Below, one piece after another: positions 42,901 through 54,040 of a stretch of 64,000 nt of DNA (positions are counted from its first letter, which is position 1; every line of letters begins with the position of its first letter). The notes under the pieces were generated by a model. That model was given only the letters and a program-made list of their open reading frames with translations, ran no database searches and was not told where the DNA came from. This DNA comes from Diplosphaera chodatii (Eukaryota; Chlorophyta; Trebouxiophyceae; Prasiolales; Stichococcaceae), in contig JAALGY010000020.1 of the NCBI GenBank assembly GCA_032358165.1, forward strand, positions 1,798,001-1,862,000, read 5' to 3'. The translations under genes and the position numbers were made by a program.

Positions 42901-45900
42901 CCTGCTGGCCCAAGCATGGCTGTATTATCACACCAGAGAAAGCAGTATTAATGCAGGTTAGAGACATTGCCCCAGCGTGTGCAGCCGCACTGCTGCGGGC
43001 TGCGTTGGGCTGTTGCGTTACCCGTTCAGCTGTTACAATTGCAGGCGATGGAGGATGCCAAGGCGACAGCCGACGAGCAGCAGCGCTCGCAGTCAGTGGA
43101 CGCTGAGGCGAGGCAGCAGCTGCAACTCACATTGGAAGACCGCTGTGCTGCCCTTGACGCAGCACAGCAGGTGAGCACGCCTGCCTGCCCACTTGCTGTT
43201 TGGGTGTGTTGCAAGTCGAGCCGTACCCGCAGATGCAGCCGTCGTAGCAAGTTCTGACGGTCAGAAACTTGACGATTTTATCGACATGCTGCCGTCCTTA
43301 TCAACAGGAGACTGACCGTCTGACAGCAGAGCTGGATGCTGCTGCTGCAAAGGTGCAGCAGGCAGAGACCCATGCTGCAGATCTGCAGACACAGCTACAG
43401 GTGAGGCTGGACGACCAGAGAGTGATCCAGCGCACCTCGGCAGTCTAACTGGCACCTGCACAGCTGATCAAGGTTGCCATGCAGAGCGCGTCACGAGGCA
43501 TGGCTTAGTGTGGGTTTGCTCTCTGTCCTTATGTCCATCTGCTCATGCAGGAGTTGCAGACTGCCAGGGAGGCTGCCGACGAGACTGTGTCGCGCTTGGA
43601 AGCCAAGCTTGACAGCGCGGAGGCAGCCCGCGATGCAGCTTCTGCCGAGTTACAGGTGCGGCAAGAATGTCGCAGGGAGCTGCAAGTATTGCTGGACAGC
43701 TTTCATCCACCTCTGCCTGCAATGCACCTTGGAGAACTTTGCTGCAGCTCCTACTCAATCCTGTGGGATTGCAGCGAGGACATGGCCCACACACCAGTTC
43801 ATTCTGTGAGCGATATGTACAGGAGCTCAAGAAGGCGGTGGAAGTTGCAGAGACGCTGTCATCTGAAGTTGAGCGCCTGGAGGCTGAGCTGCACAATGCC
43901 AGCATTGCAGCTGACTCCCAGGTGGGTCCACTCTTGCAGCTGCCTGCTGCCTCGATAGCTTGCGCTTGCACTCAAGCTCTCACCACCACGTATCCTGAGG
44001 ACAATGATACTGCTACACAGGTCCCTCTCCTCTGCATAATCAAATGACAGCTCCAACAACCTTGGCAAACGATAGCGTCCCTGGTGCACTTCAGGGCCAG
44101 AGTTCCGCCCAGGAACTGGCGGCGCTGCAGCAGCAGCTCGACGAGGCACGGAAGGGGGCAGAGGACCAGCAGCGGCAGGTTGAGTCGCTGCAGGGCCGGG
44201 CGGCGGAGCTGGATGCCGCAGTAAGCGAAGCGCGGTCATCCGCAGATGATGCCCGCAAGGAGCTGGATGCCGTCAGGAAGCAGGTAGGAGGACCTAGAGC
44301 TAGCAGACTGCAAAGACCAGTGCGACCCGAGGTGACAGCCTGCTGTCTTGCTGCATCGACTGTCAAGGTCGTTCGCTGGGACTGGTACGGCAGCAACGCC
44401 AGCTGAGGTGGACTGCAGGCTGAGGAGGACGCGCAGTCAGCGCGGGACCTGCTGGACCGCGCCGAAGCTGCTGCAGGGACGCTCACACAGAAGGCAAGGA
44501 CGCAGCAGAGCTTGCGACCTGCAGAGTCATCATCCTATATCACTTGCTCAACACCAAAGCAAGCATTCCTGCATTGGTGCTCCCCCCTTGCATGTAGATG
44601 GAGCAGTTCAGAGAGGAGTCGAGGGCGGAGGAGCAGAGGCGCGCAGCGGCTGTGGCGGCGCGTGAGGAGGCGGAGCAGCGGGTGGCCGAGCTGGAGGCCG
44701 CAGTGTCGGCCAAGGCCGCGGCCCTGCACGCTGCCGAGCAGGAGTCCGATGCCAAGGCCGCAGCCGCTGCTGAGTCGGTGCGGACGCTTGCACGCCAGAT
44801 CCGCTGCCTCCTGGGTATCCTGCGGTCCACGGCTGTGCTAATGCGTACATACGCTGCCCGCCTGACGCAACATCGCGAATGCTGATGCGGTGTGCGGTCG
44901 GCGATCTGTGCAGGCCGTGGCGGAGGTGCGAGAGCAGGCCAGCCAAGCAGAGGCGTTGGCAGGACGCACGGGCAGCGGAAGGGCAGGAGCCGAGAGCGAT
45001 GGGGAGGGGACCGACCTGCAGGTGCTCGGGGCAGGTGTACCGCCGCCAGGAAAACTGCCTTGGCTTATCATTTGGCAGCGCTGATAGCTGAATAGATGGC
45101 TCAACAGATGTTTGTGCAGTTGGTATGATGTATGCCTGTTGTGAATGGCCGGCCAAGTCTGTTTGTCTAGCTGTAGACCGCTACTTGTGCTGTGTTGCAA
45201 CAGGAGATGCTGGAGCAGGAGAGCCTGATCGCCAGCGAGGCACTGGACAGGGCCGAGTTGGCCGAAGCCGAGCTGCTGCAGCTGCGCAACCAGTTGGTGG
45301 GCCATAGGGCTCTACAAATGTTGCGGTCAATATTGCAGGGTGTGCGCCAGTGCTGGCACAGTCTGCAAGATGAAGTTGCACGACCCTCTCCACAGGGCTT
45401 GCATTCACTTATTGTGCCGCAGGCCGCTGCTGAGGCGACCGCTCAGGAGGAGAAGCAGCAGAAGGACGCCAGCAGCGAACAGTACAATGTCAAGGTGCTC
45501 AGCAGTGTGCCGAATCAGAGCAGGCCTGCCGGTGACGACAGTGCACGGAAGTACTGTCAGCGCACACAGGCTGACAGGGGCTATGGTGCCATGCAGGTGC
45601 TTGAGGAGCTTGCGGATGCCCAGGCAGCCGCAGCGTCCTCGATGTCGGAGCTGGCCGAGCTGCGGCGACAGAATAAGGACCTTCAGAAGCAGGTGCGTCA
45701 TTGGGCTCCCTCACTTCGGTTTATATTGGACATGGGTGTCAGGGACAGAGGACCTACATGGTGCTTCCGCTGTGCCATCGCTACACGGAAAAGTGCAGCT
45801 TTGGTCCACACTATGCGCCCGACCACACACTGCATCATGTTGAGGCCTGTAGTGTACACACTGCAGCTGCATCAGCAGCAGGCAGAGGCACCCGCAGCTG

Positions 45901-46317
45901 CGACGCCGCCTGAGGGCAGCAAGAGCGGCAGCAGCGGCGGCGGCTGGTTTGGCAGTGACAACTCGCTGCGGCAAGAGCTCACGACCTTGAAAGATGAGAA
46001 CAAAAAGCTTGCTGAGCTGGCAGCCCGCCGCGGCCAGGTGATCGTTCTACATAACTGCGAATAGGATGCTGCTCCCTAGCTTGAAGGCATAGTGAAGGCA
46101 CATGGTGCTGGTGTGCAAGAAAGATGCACCCAGGCAGCCTCGTGCTGGCAGTGCCCGCACCACCGCGCTGCACCAGCTCATGCTTGGTGCTGCCCTGCCA
46201 CAGGTACTGGCACAATCGAAGGAGTTCATTGCAAAGTACCTCGAGCGCAGTGCGGCCGCGATGGCTGTGGCAAGCAACGGCGCAGAGGAGGAAGCTTCAG
46301 CGCCGTTGCAGCAGTAG
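39998..46317 (+). CDS. Long coiled-coil protein of unknown function
   Basis: About 25 short exons can be chained almost entirely in phase 0. The model begins MLTIGK (ATG 39998) and then SNSDKQQEDVLQ, ALQPSRRAAAAQDYREQ and GAALAEELTGLRGEVGDFSN. From there to 46.0 kb nearly every exon is Ala/Glu/Gln/Leu-rich heptad sequence (for example EEAAQSQLAELRREMAGAQ; AMEGQLISAVQRQQQLEG). A short Gly/Ser break (SKSGSSGGGWFGSDNSL) precedes a last helix, LRQELTTLKDENKKLAELAA, and the C-terminus KEFIAKYLERSAAAMAVASN, with TAG at 46315. There is no signal peptide, membrane span or motor domain. Candidates are a golgin-like tether, a basal-body/centrosomal scaffold or a plastid filament protein. Nothing in the sequence decides between them. 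Estimated length is above 1000 residues. Confidence 0.75.
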
Positions 46318-47298
46318 TGGGGGGGTGAAGCAGGGGTCAGGGGCGTCAACGAGCTATGACTGCAGCGTTGCTGGCCTATAACAAGCGTACACAGGCGATG
46401 TGCTGGCAGACCTAGCAGTTGGTTGCGGGGAGAGCATCAGATAGCAAGTCTGTAGTTATGCAACAACAGACGGTCATCAGCACCAGATTTAGCCTCGGAC
46501 GTCCGCCTCTGTGACAGCTTGAAGGCAGCTGGAGTTGGAGGCACAACTGTTGAGACATGCCGTCGAATGGACGGACCAGGGCGCCAGGCAGTAGGCGGCA
46601 TGCACTGAGCTGCATGACTGGATGATATCACCTCGCCTACCAGTCGGACCTGCTGCAAAACCCTGGGCTGGGCGGTCTGTCTGGCCCGTGCGACATCCTC
46701 TTATGCCGTTCAGATTATTCGACGGGAGCATTCCCTCGACAACACCACATCCACTGCATCTACTTGCACCTCCACACCTGGTGTTGCAGTGCGGAGCTCC
46801 TTGCCATCGACCACCTGCGCACAATCTTCCACAGCGTCCCGTGGCCAACAGCACCAAGCACCAGGCGGTCAGCCAGCCTCGGAAGCACCCTTTCAACTAC
46901 GCACGAGCAGTTCCTGCGTTGTGACTCGCGGAGCTGAACAGTCTCAAGCTTGTGGCATCGTCCAAGGTGTGTCCGCTCGTCCGCCGCTAATTCCGCCGCA
47001 CTCAAGTCGGGTCCAGCCCACAGCTAATCTCTTGCCCTCTCCACAGCAGGCGGCGACCTGCTGCAAGCACGTTCGAGACATATGCAAATAAATTTATCAG
47101 CCTGCGCTCAAATCGCCTTGCATAGCCGCGTGCAATCTGACCGACAATCCGATTGTCGGGTCAAATGCATGAACGTGGGTGCTGGTCGAACGGCACCTTG
47201 GGACCGTTCAGGGCTGCTGCTGCATCGTGTGGCTTGATTCTACCGTTGACTGTCACTGTCGCAAATGCTCGCCCTGCCTGCCGACAGGTCCACATAAG
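46318..47298. other. Intergenic region with ambiguous open frames
   Basis: Nearly 1 kb before the expansin gene. At about 46788-46970 all frames are partly open. One plus-strand frame reads ELLAIDHLRTIFHSVPWPTA and stops. Another reads AELNSLKLVASSK up to a GTGTGT donor-like site. A minus-strand frame is also open (46760-47005). No family recognised. It could hold a small gene, a decayed exon or nothing coding. Confidence 0.35.
47141..47159. repeat. Short palindrome upstream of expansin
   Basis: CCGACAATC-C-GATTGTCGG is a perfect 9-bp inverted repeat with a one-base centre, 140 bp before the expansin start codon. It could be a dimeric transcription-factor site. Confidence 0.6.
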
Positions 47299-50200
47299 AT
47301 GCCAGCCGTGGCTGTCACCCTGCTGGTGTGGGTTGCCACTGCCTTTTGCTGGTGCAGCATTGACACAGCACAGGCACTTACGCCCGTCACCGACTGGGAG
47401 TCCGGCTTCGCCACGTACGCGTGTTCCTCTTGCATGCACTTCCTCCGGTGGCACCCTGACTCGCACGTGCACCTGCTGGGACCGACCGATCCCAATGTGG
47501 GTGCTGCTGTCCTACAGGTTCTACGGTGGGCCTTGATTACTGGCACACGAACGAAAGAGCTGTATGCAGACCTACCAGTCTGTGAACTGTGCATGATCTT
47601 CACTTGGTACCTTGCGCCATTGAACTTCCTGGATCTGAAGGACTACAGCACGATTTGTCCACATGGGGAGGACCTGACAAGGTCGTGATGCATGCCTGCA
47701 GGCGGTCAGCCAGACGGTACTCGCGTCTGTATGCTGCTGCAGTCATTGCTGCATGTTGCCCGCTCGCAGTATCAGACATTATTATGCTGCCATGTCCACT
47801 TGCAGACTTCAAGCGACACCGTGACGTTCATTGGTGACGCAGGCCTCAGCCCATATCAGCCATCATATGGCACCTCCGTTGGCAGCTGCGGCTTTGGGCT
47901 GCTGGCGCGCAACCAGTACCCCTTCTGGGCGGTTGGCGCGCTGGCCACCTCCAACCACTACTTCCTGAACGAGCCGCAGCAAGCGTGCGGCGAGTGCTTC
48001 GAGGTGCGCTGCAAACGCAGCCGATTGTCTGCGCCCAGCATCCTTCCTTCTTCGTCTGCGTGCCAACATATTGGTCGTGAGGGTTGCGGAGCCCCTGTTG
48101 GCCATACAGCGCAGCGTGCAGCAGTGCGGCTGCTGGCGGATATGATCCCTTGCATGTAGACCGTGCTTGAGCGCCTTTGTTCACCTTTGAAACAGGTGCA
48201 GTGCCTTGAGAATGGTCCTCTGGGCAACAAGCCGGGTGGGTTCATTCAAGAGTGCATGGAAGCGGCTGCATCGATGTAGGCTGTTTTTATGCTAGAGATC
48301 ACACATTTCTCCCTGACGTTGTAGCTATGTATGTGCTCAGGGTCCTGCCAGTCAGATCCGTCCAAGCGCAGCACTGTATTTCAGGTCTTGTCAACCACCT
48401 GCCCGCCACATAGCAAGATCGCTGGACAGCCCTGCTGCCGTGCCTCATTTCTGTCGCTGACAAATGCATCACCTGGTGTACACAGTACTGGGGCATCATC
48501 TTCTTCCATGCTGCGTGATGTGTGCTACCCGTCGTGTGCAGATCACAGACAAGTGCCCCGAGTGCGGACCCAACCATATTGATCTGCAGGCGCTTCTGTG
48601 GGAAAAGGTGCAAGTCTGCCGTGGTTCATGTGCAGTCTTTTGCGGACTGCGCGCTTGTAGAGCTGCACATTGGGTGGCACATGTCAGCCATCATACGTCA
48701 GTAGATGACGACACGGAAATGGTGGTTGCAGATAGCAATGCCGTCTCCAGGTATGAAGATCTTCGCAGATGACAGAACTCAACAGTTTGTGAGGGTGTGA
48801 TCCGTCCGCTCTAGACTTCTCGACCACAAGCCAGCAGTTGCAGATGCGTCTGAACTCTCATCCAAACAGGCTGATTGTTGTAAGTTGTGTTTCCGCAGCG
48901 GGTGGGCGCATCAATGTGCAGTATCGCCGAGTGGAGTGTGTGCCACCCACAGGTAACATTCGCCACACATGCTTCTGATCACACGACTCTGCCTGCTGAA
49001 AGGAACATGGGAATGTCTTCGGAGTGACTCACCATGTGCAGTACTTTTTCTTCTAAATCTGCTGTGAGGCATGTGGCTGTTGCAGACCTGATTGTGCTGG
49101 TCAGCAATAACATTGGCGGCAGCGCCAATGGTGGGACCACAGGCAACTGGATCAAGCTGCAAATCACGGTGAGAAGTGAAGTAGGGCATGTGGGAGGCCG
49201 TCGCCTTGTGCGTGCCCCAAAGTACAACCGCTGAATGCCAGGCTGGAAAGCAGTGAATCGATGCTCGAGTAGACTGCCTGGGCATGCTTCCAGTTGAAAA
49301 CTCCTGGTTTTGTGGCTGCGCCCGGGACTGCAGAGCGCCGGAGGCCCTGCAAATGTAAAGCTGGTCGAGCTGAAGAGCAGCTCTGGCGGGAGCTGGACAT
49401 CAATGAATAACCGTGCGCTTCTGCTGGATTCCGTTGCATTGATCCAACTATTCCAGTACAGCAGCCTCGCGTATGCTGAGAAGCCTCCTGCAGCCATCCG
49501 TGCAACATGCCAGCCAATCAGCACTGCAGTCACTGTAGTGTTCTTGTGAGCTGGCATAGTTTATGGGGCTACATGGGAGATTCCTCAGAGCCCGTACCCG
49601 CCTCCAATCGATGTTCGTATCACCAATGGCAACGGCGACACAGTGAGTGCATCAATAGTGCTTGCCCTGGCCGAAGTGGTTGGCCTTATGCATAATCATT
49701 CTGATGCATTGTGCAGTATACCCGCCAGCTGCCATTGTTACTCTATGTCATGGAGCGTGTAAGCAAATCACCCCAGACGTGCGATGTGTCATGATTGCAG
49801 GTTCTCGCAAGCAAAGCAATCAGAAGCAGCGGGGAGACTGGACAATTGCCCACTACCGTGCAGTTCACCATTGCAGGCATGCTCGCCTCCTTGTTATGAA
49901 CTGCTCACTAATGATCCTAGGAGGATGGCACAGCATTGCTGCAGACGTGGCCAACCTGTCCTTGATATGCTTGGGTTGGTTGATCATGCATGCTGCCTGA
50001 GATCATGGAAAAAGCGAGCATTGTGTCTTCTGCACAGATCCGTCGGACATCCAACCATCGGTGCGCACTTACAGTCTGACAACCTGCAGACTACCGACGT
50101 GCAGAGCCATTACAGCTTCCATCACAGAACCTGCTTTGTTAATCTTTTGCTAACAACACCAGCAAAGGTCTTGGCTTGCGTGTCCGTCGACCACGCCAAA

Positions 50201-51591
50201 CTGATATGACAGCCGAGCCTCGACATGCAGGGCAACGTGCTGTCCGCAGCCGACGCCAACACCCCGGTGTCATCGGCCAATGGGACTGCAGGCGAGCAGG
50301 TGTGTGGTGTCGTGAACTAATGTGCACACTGCCAGCTAGCTGGCGATGTGCATCTGTAGCTTCATGGCAGAGTGTGGCTTAGGCACTCGTCTGACATGCA
50401 GCTGGTAAGTGACCCCAGATGCAGAGTGATGATGTGGAATTCCTGCTCAGCAAAGCATATGGCTTAGCAGCGCATGTGGCGGCCTGGAGCATAGGTGCAA
50501 GCATTCAGCGGGCCGCCTGACTCTGCGGCGCCTCCCTCTAGCAACAGCAGCGGCACACCGCGCAGCAGCCCATCACCCTCCCCAAGCCCCTCGCCGTCGC
50601 CGCCCGACTCTCCAAGCCCATCCCCGTCCCCAAGTCCATCTCCATCTCCGTCCTCATCTCCAAGCCCATCCCCGTCCCCAAGTCCCTCCCCATCTCCCAA
50701 CCCATCTCCGTCTCCTTCACCTGCTCAGGTACAGTGCAACTGCTTTGCTCCAGGGTGCAACCTTGTTGTTGCAGTGTCTCTCTGTTGGCTCTTTCTCATC
50801 CTCACATATGGCTCTGCAGGCGAACCAGTCGGCTCCAGCATCCTCTTATGGCTCAGCCCCCAGCGGCTGCAGCTGCGCTGATGTGACGCCCAACAGCGGC
50901 TTCTCGTGCTCCCAGGCGGTGGGTCGGTCCTGAAAGTGTCAGCAACTGCATACACTTCGGTTGCATGTGCGCCCTCCTCATACCCTTGACTGTGCACACG
51001 CTCTTGCAACGACCCTGTGTGCCGGTAGACACCGTTTGTATTTGTATCCTTGTGTGCACAGAAATCGCAAGGCAAGTGCACTCAGTGGTGGCTGCGCGCC
51101 GGCTTCTTCTGCCAGCAGGTGCTTGCCCACACATTTGTGCTTGCCAGCACTCTTGCTCACTGCATGATATGGTATTCTCGCCAGGTGTAGGCAAAGCATT
51201 GGGTTCGGCAGCATCAAAACCAGGACTGATGGATGCTGGTCCTGGGGCATGTATGCAGACTTGTGGCAACTGCGGTGACGGCTGCGCGGGGCAGGTCACT
51301 GCTGACAGCGCTGCGGTCGATGGAGGCATGCCATACGCCCATCCTGACCAGGTAAGCCTGGCGTGAAAAACGTCCGCAGTTGGTAGTATCTGTAAGCGAG
51401 ATATGATGCATCACGTCACAACTGCGATCGAATGAAATGACATGCACATTTATGTAATTATCTGGACAAAGACACGAAACATGTGCCACTTCTGAACACA
51501 GGTTGCCGGTGCAGCAGCGACCTATGCCAATGCAAAGCATCCTGAACCCAAGCGCGCTGGACGCCGCCTGTCCGCCTGGGCCTATCGTTAA
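47299..51591 (+). CDS. Secreted expansin fused to a Ser-Pro linker and Cys-rich module
   Basis: ATG 47299 opens a clear signal peptide (MPAVAVTLLVWVATAFCWCS). An FYGG motif appears near 47520. The double-psi beta-barrel follows: SYGTSVGSCGFGLLARNQYP, GALATSNHYFLNEPQQACGE, CFEVRC, then ITDKCPECGPNHIDL, where HIDL replaces the usual HFDL. The C-terminal beta-sandwich (CBM63) is in GGRINVQYRRVECVPPTGNI, NWIKLQIT, NVKLVELKSSSGGSWTSMNN and GATWEIPQSPYPPPIDVRIT. Beyond the normal expansin end come SLDMQGNVLSAADANTPVSS, a (Ser-Pro)n stretch (50540-50730) and CSCADVTPNSGFSCSQA. Then come QGKCTQWWLRAGFFCQQ and ACMQTCGNCGDGCAG, a Cys-rich pattern like that appended to green-algal cellulases and proteases. 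The basic tail ends SAWAYR, with TAA at 51589. Expansins loosen wall polysaccharides without hydrolysis. Confidence 0.88.
50540..50728 (+). repeat. Ser-Pro dipeptide-coding repeat
   Basis: Iterated CCNTCN codons encode some 30 Ser-Pro pairs as the linker between the expansin and Cys-rich domains. Such (SP)n tracts are usually hydroxylated and O-arabinosylated in plant and algal wall glycoproteins. Confidence 0.9.
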
Positions 51592-52505
51592 AGGGTCATG
51601 CAGGCGGAGCGGCAATTTGTCAAGTAGCGTGAAACGGTGTGTCGCCTAACCTACTCACTTCTGCCTTTGCTGACCATGGTTTGCGGTGTGGAACAGACCT
51701 TCTGATTCTTGCAAGCAACACCTGCTTCACTTGACGTTCTACATCATATTGCAGGCCTCTCACCAGCAGTTGGCTTACCAACTGCCAGCCTCCCGCCGCT
51801 AGCTGTGGCTAAGTCCATTGCTGGTGCTTGGTAGTGTCCATTGCTTGGGTACTGTCGAAAAATGTGTGGATAGGTGTTGATGTCTGCCGTTGTGGAGTGA
51901 TGCGGCAGAGCAACGTTTGCCTGCGTGGCATGAGCGCTGCATGCCGATCCATCCAAACAGCGCATTGGAGCTGCCTTGTACTGATCGTGTTAAGTTGCGT
52001 GTGGGCAGATACAGCACTGCTGCATTAGTTGACCTGGAAAACCACCTTCAGCTTACATACGTTTATTGTTATAATCAGGACGTTGTCGAGGGCTGTGTCT
52101 CTTGTGGGTGTTTCTGGCTTTGAACCTACGTACAATTTGTGCAGTTTGTTCCACCCTGACTACTGTAAGTGCTGCAAAACACTGAAATGGGCAAGGTCAC
52201 CTCTTGACAGTTGATTATCGGTCCGATAATATCGGACATGAAGAACGTAGCATGTGGCGTGTGATGCACTCAGCTGCAGGTAGCTGTAGCCATCAGCATG
52301 GCTGCTATCCGAAAGGTTTTCTGTGATGCAATGCACCGCCAACAATATGCAAGCAGTTTAACACCTGTTCATGTATATACATAATGCTGCTCACAGACTC
52401 GGCCGCATCCTCTATGAGAAAAGCAAACACTGCTGCTGCTCCCGGTGCTGGAATGGTGTGTTAACCTTCCAGCTACCTTGTGCTGCCTGTCCAGCACTTC
52501 TGTGA
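51592..52505. other. Convergent intergenic region
   Basis: About 900 bp between the expansin (+) and WW-domain (-) genes. Only short frames without splice support occur, along with the overlapping palindromes at 52214-52235. Confidence 0.5.
52214..52235. repeat. Two overlapping palindromes
   Basis: ATTATCGG-T-CCGATAAT (52214-52230) overlaps CCGATA-A-TATCGG (52223-52235). Both have one-base centres and share the half-site TATCGG. They lie downstream of both flanking genes, so a role as a terminator hairpin, insulator or protein site is open. Confidence 0.6.
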
Positions 52506-53564
52506 TCACAACTCTGCCGAGTCCTTCGACATGTGCACACGCCGCCAGGCCAAGTCTAATGGCTTCTCCCACTTTGACTCCTTCGTCTTCTGCAGGCATC
52601 GAGAAGTCCAGCTGTCAGCAGCCGCACATTCTCATGCAGACCCAATGAGTTGGCGTGCAAGCTTGATCTCCCAGCTGCTCTGATGCACTGCACTGCCCCG
52701 TACAAGCTCGATGGTGGCTGCGCAGTCGTCATACTCGCCTGATTGTAGTAGAAGGGCCGCTGGTGCTCCTCCGACCAGTTCTCGACCCAGCTGTACCTGT
52801 GCGCCTGTAGTTACACACGGAAAGAATGTTGCGACAACAGCCTGGTACCTGTAGTTACACACGGAAAGAATGTTGCGACAACAGCCTGGTACAGCTGGTA
52901 ACAAATCACAAGTGCTCTCAGTACGAGACACATTGCTCACGTTGGGATCATAGCCAAGGCGGTCCCCATTGGGCGTCAGCCAGTATCGGTTTGCCTGTTC
53001 ATCTTCGAACGGCACGTCTGCAGCAGCAACGATTGCAACTTTGAGCTCACAGGGTATCGCATCGCAGCACACAGGCATGCAGCAAATGGTCGAACATTTT
53101 GAGGCATGTCTACATTGCTTCAGTTGATGCTGATTGCGGCCCACCTCCTGGGTCCTCCCATTGCGTCTCCCCCGTAATCTCCTGATAAGTGACACAGACG
53201 CTGAGTTGATTGAAGGTGCACATTGTGCAGGTGCTTGTGCAATGCACACATATACGGCGTGAGCTCGAAAGTCCATGGAGCACCGCTCACATTCCAGAAG
53301 TACCACCTGCATTTTACGGATACCACAGGTATTGACACAGTCTCTTGTGCTGCAGGCTCGTGTTGATGACTTGCCCAATGTTGCTAGCTGTTCAAATGCA
53401 AGCATGCTTGTCCGACACCATGCTCATTTCACGCACTCTTGGTTGGGCTGATTCCCTCTATGTTCCGGCTGCTGCGCTTCTGATCTACAGGCTGGGATGG
53501 CGAGCAGTGCTGCGAGCGCAATGATCTGACAGCATAAGAGCCTTCGTCGGTGTGGATGCCCCAT
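52506..53564 (-). CDS. Signal-peptide protein with a C-terminal WW domain
   Basis: ATG 53564 opens MGHPHRRRLLCCQIIALAAL, a basic-then-hydrophobic signal peptide ending near IPACRSEAQ. A later exon reads WYFWNVSGAPWTFELTPYM. Another is VPFEDEQANRYWLTPNGDRL GYDPN, before a GTGAGC donor (about 52950-53010). A WW domain is split over two exons: YSWVENWSEEHQRPFYYNQ (to 52739) and KTKESKWEKPLDLAWRRVHM, with TGA at 52506. The Trp, Tyr-Tyr-Asn and Trp-x-x-Pro residues of the WW fold are all present when the exons are joined with a GC-AG intron (52590-52738). WW domains bind proline-rich ligands and are usually cytosolic or nuclear, so a secreted or ER version is odd. The middle exons are not fully resolved. 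Confidence 0.6.
52804..52891. repeat. 44-bp tandem duplication in the WW gene
   Basis: CCTGTAGTTACACACGGAAA and the following 24 bases are repeated twice without gap (period 44). On the gene strand each copy ends in a pyrimidine-rich stretch plus TAACTACAG, i.e. a splice acceptor, and is followed by GTACC. The unit is therefore bounded by AG and GT. Confidence 0.85.
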
Positions 53565-54040
53565 CCAATGTAGCACTCTTGCCTTCACATCTGACGCTCG
53601 CACGCCCTGCCGCACCAGCTAGCGGCAAGCATCACACAGACTGCACATCGGAGTGCAAAAGCGCTGCCAATGTATTTTGCAGCACCAGATCAGTGCACAC
53701 GAAGGAAAGGCCGGTTTGATGGGGCCCTCCAAACGGAGCGCCTTCTGACAATTTGATTGGAGAGCGAACCTACCTACATCGATGCATGGTGCACAGCATG
53801 CAGCATCTGCTTGTTTCCCAACTGCTCTGCAGCTAGCTGCTGTAACATTGCGGTTTCACACCTCCGCTGCTGTGGCGGCCTGTGTTCATGCGACATACCA
53901 AATCGCATCTGCATGCTAGCTTGCGGATGCGCATGAGACACTGCAGTCCAGCCTCGCTGGACCACCATAGGTACTGCTGCATTATGACCCAGGCCAGGGG
54001 ACAATGCATACATTTATAACCATGCGGCGACGACGGTAGC
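53565..54040. promoter_or_regulatory. Divergent region, WW / glycine-zipper genes
   Basis: About 475 bp between divergent start codons. A tiny upstream ORF (ATG near 54030, MRRRR then stop) immediately precedes the start at 54041. Nothing else was recognised. Confidence 0.4.

Noticed and set aside
52632..53405. 257-residue minus-strand open frame as one continuous protein
   Set aside because: The better reading in another frame gives a true WW domain with conserved Trp, Tyr and Pro. The continuous frame is partly intron and reads through the 44-bp tandem repeat.
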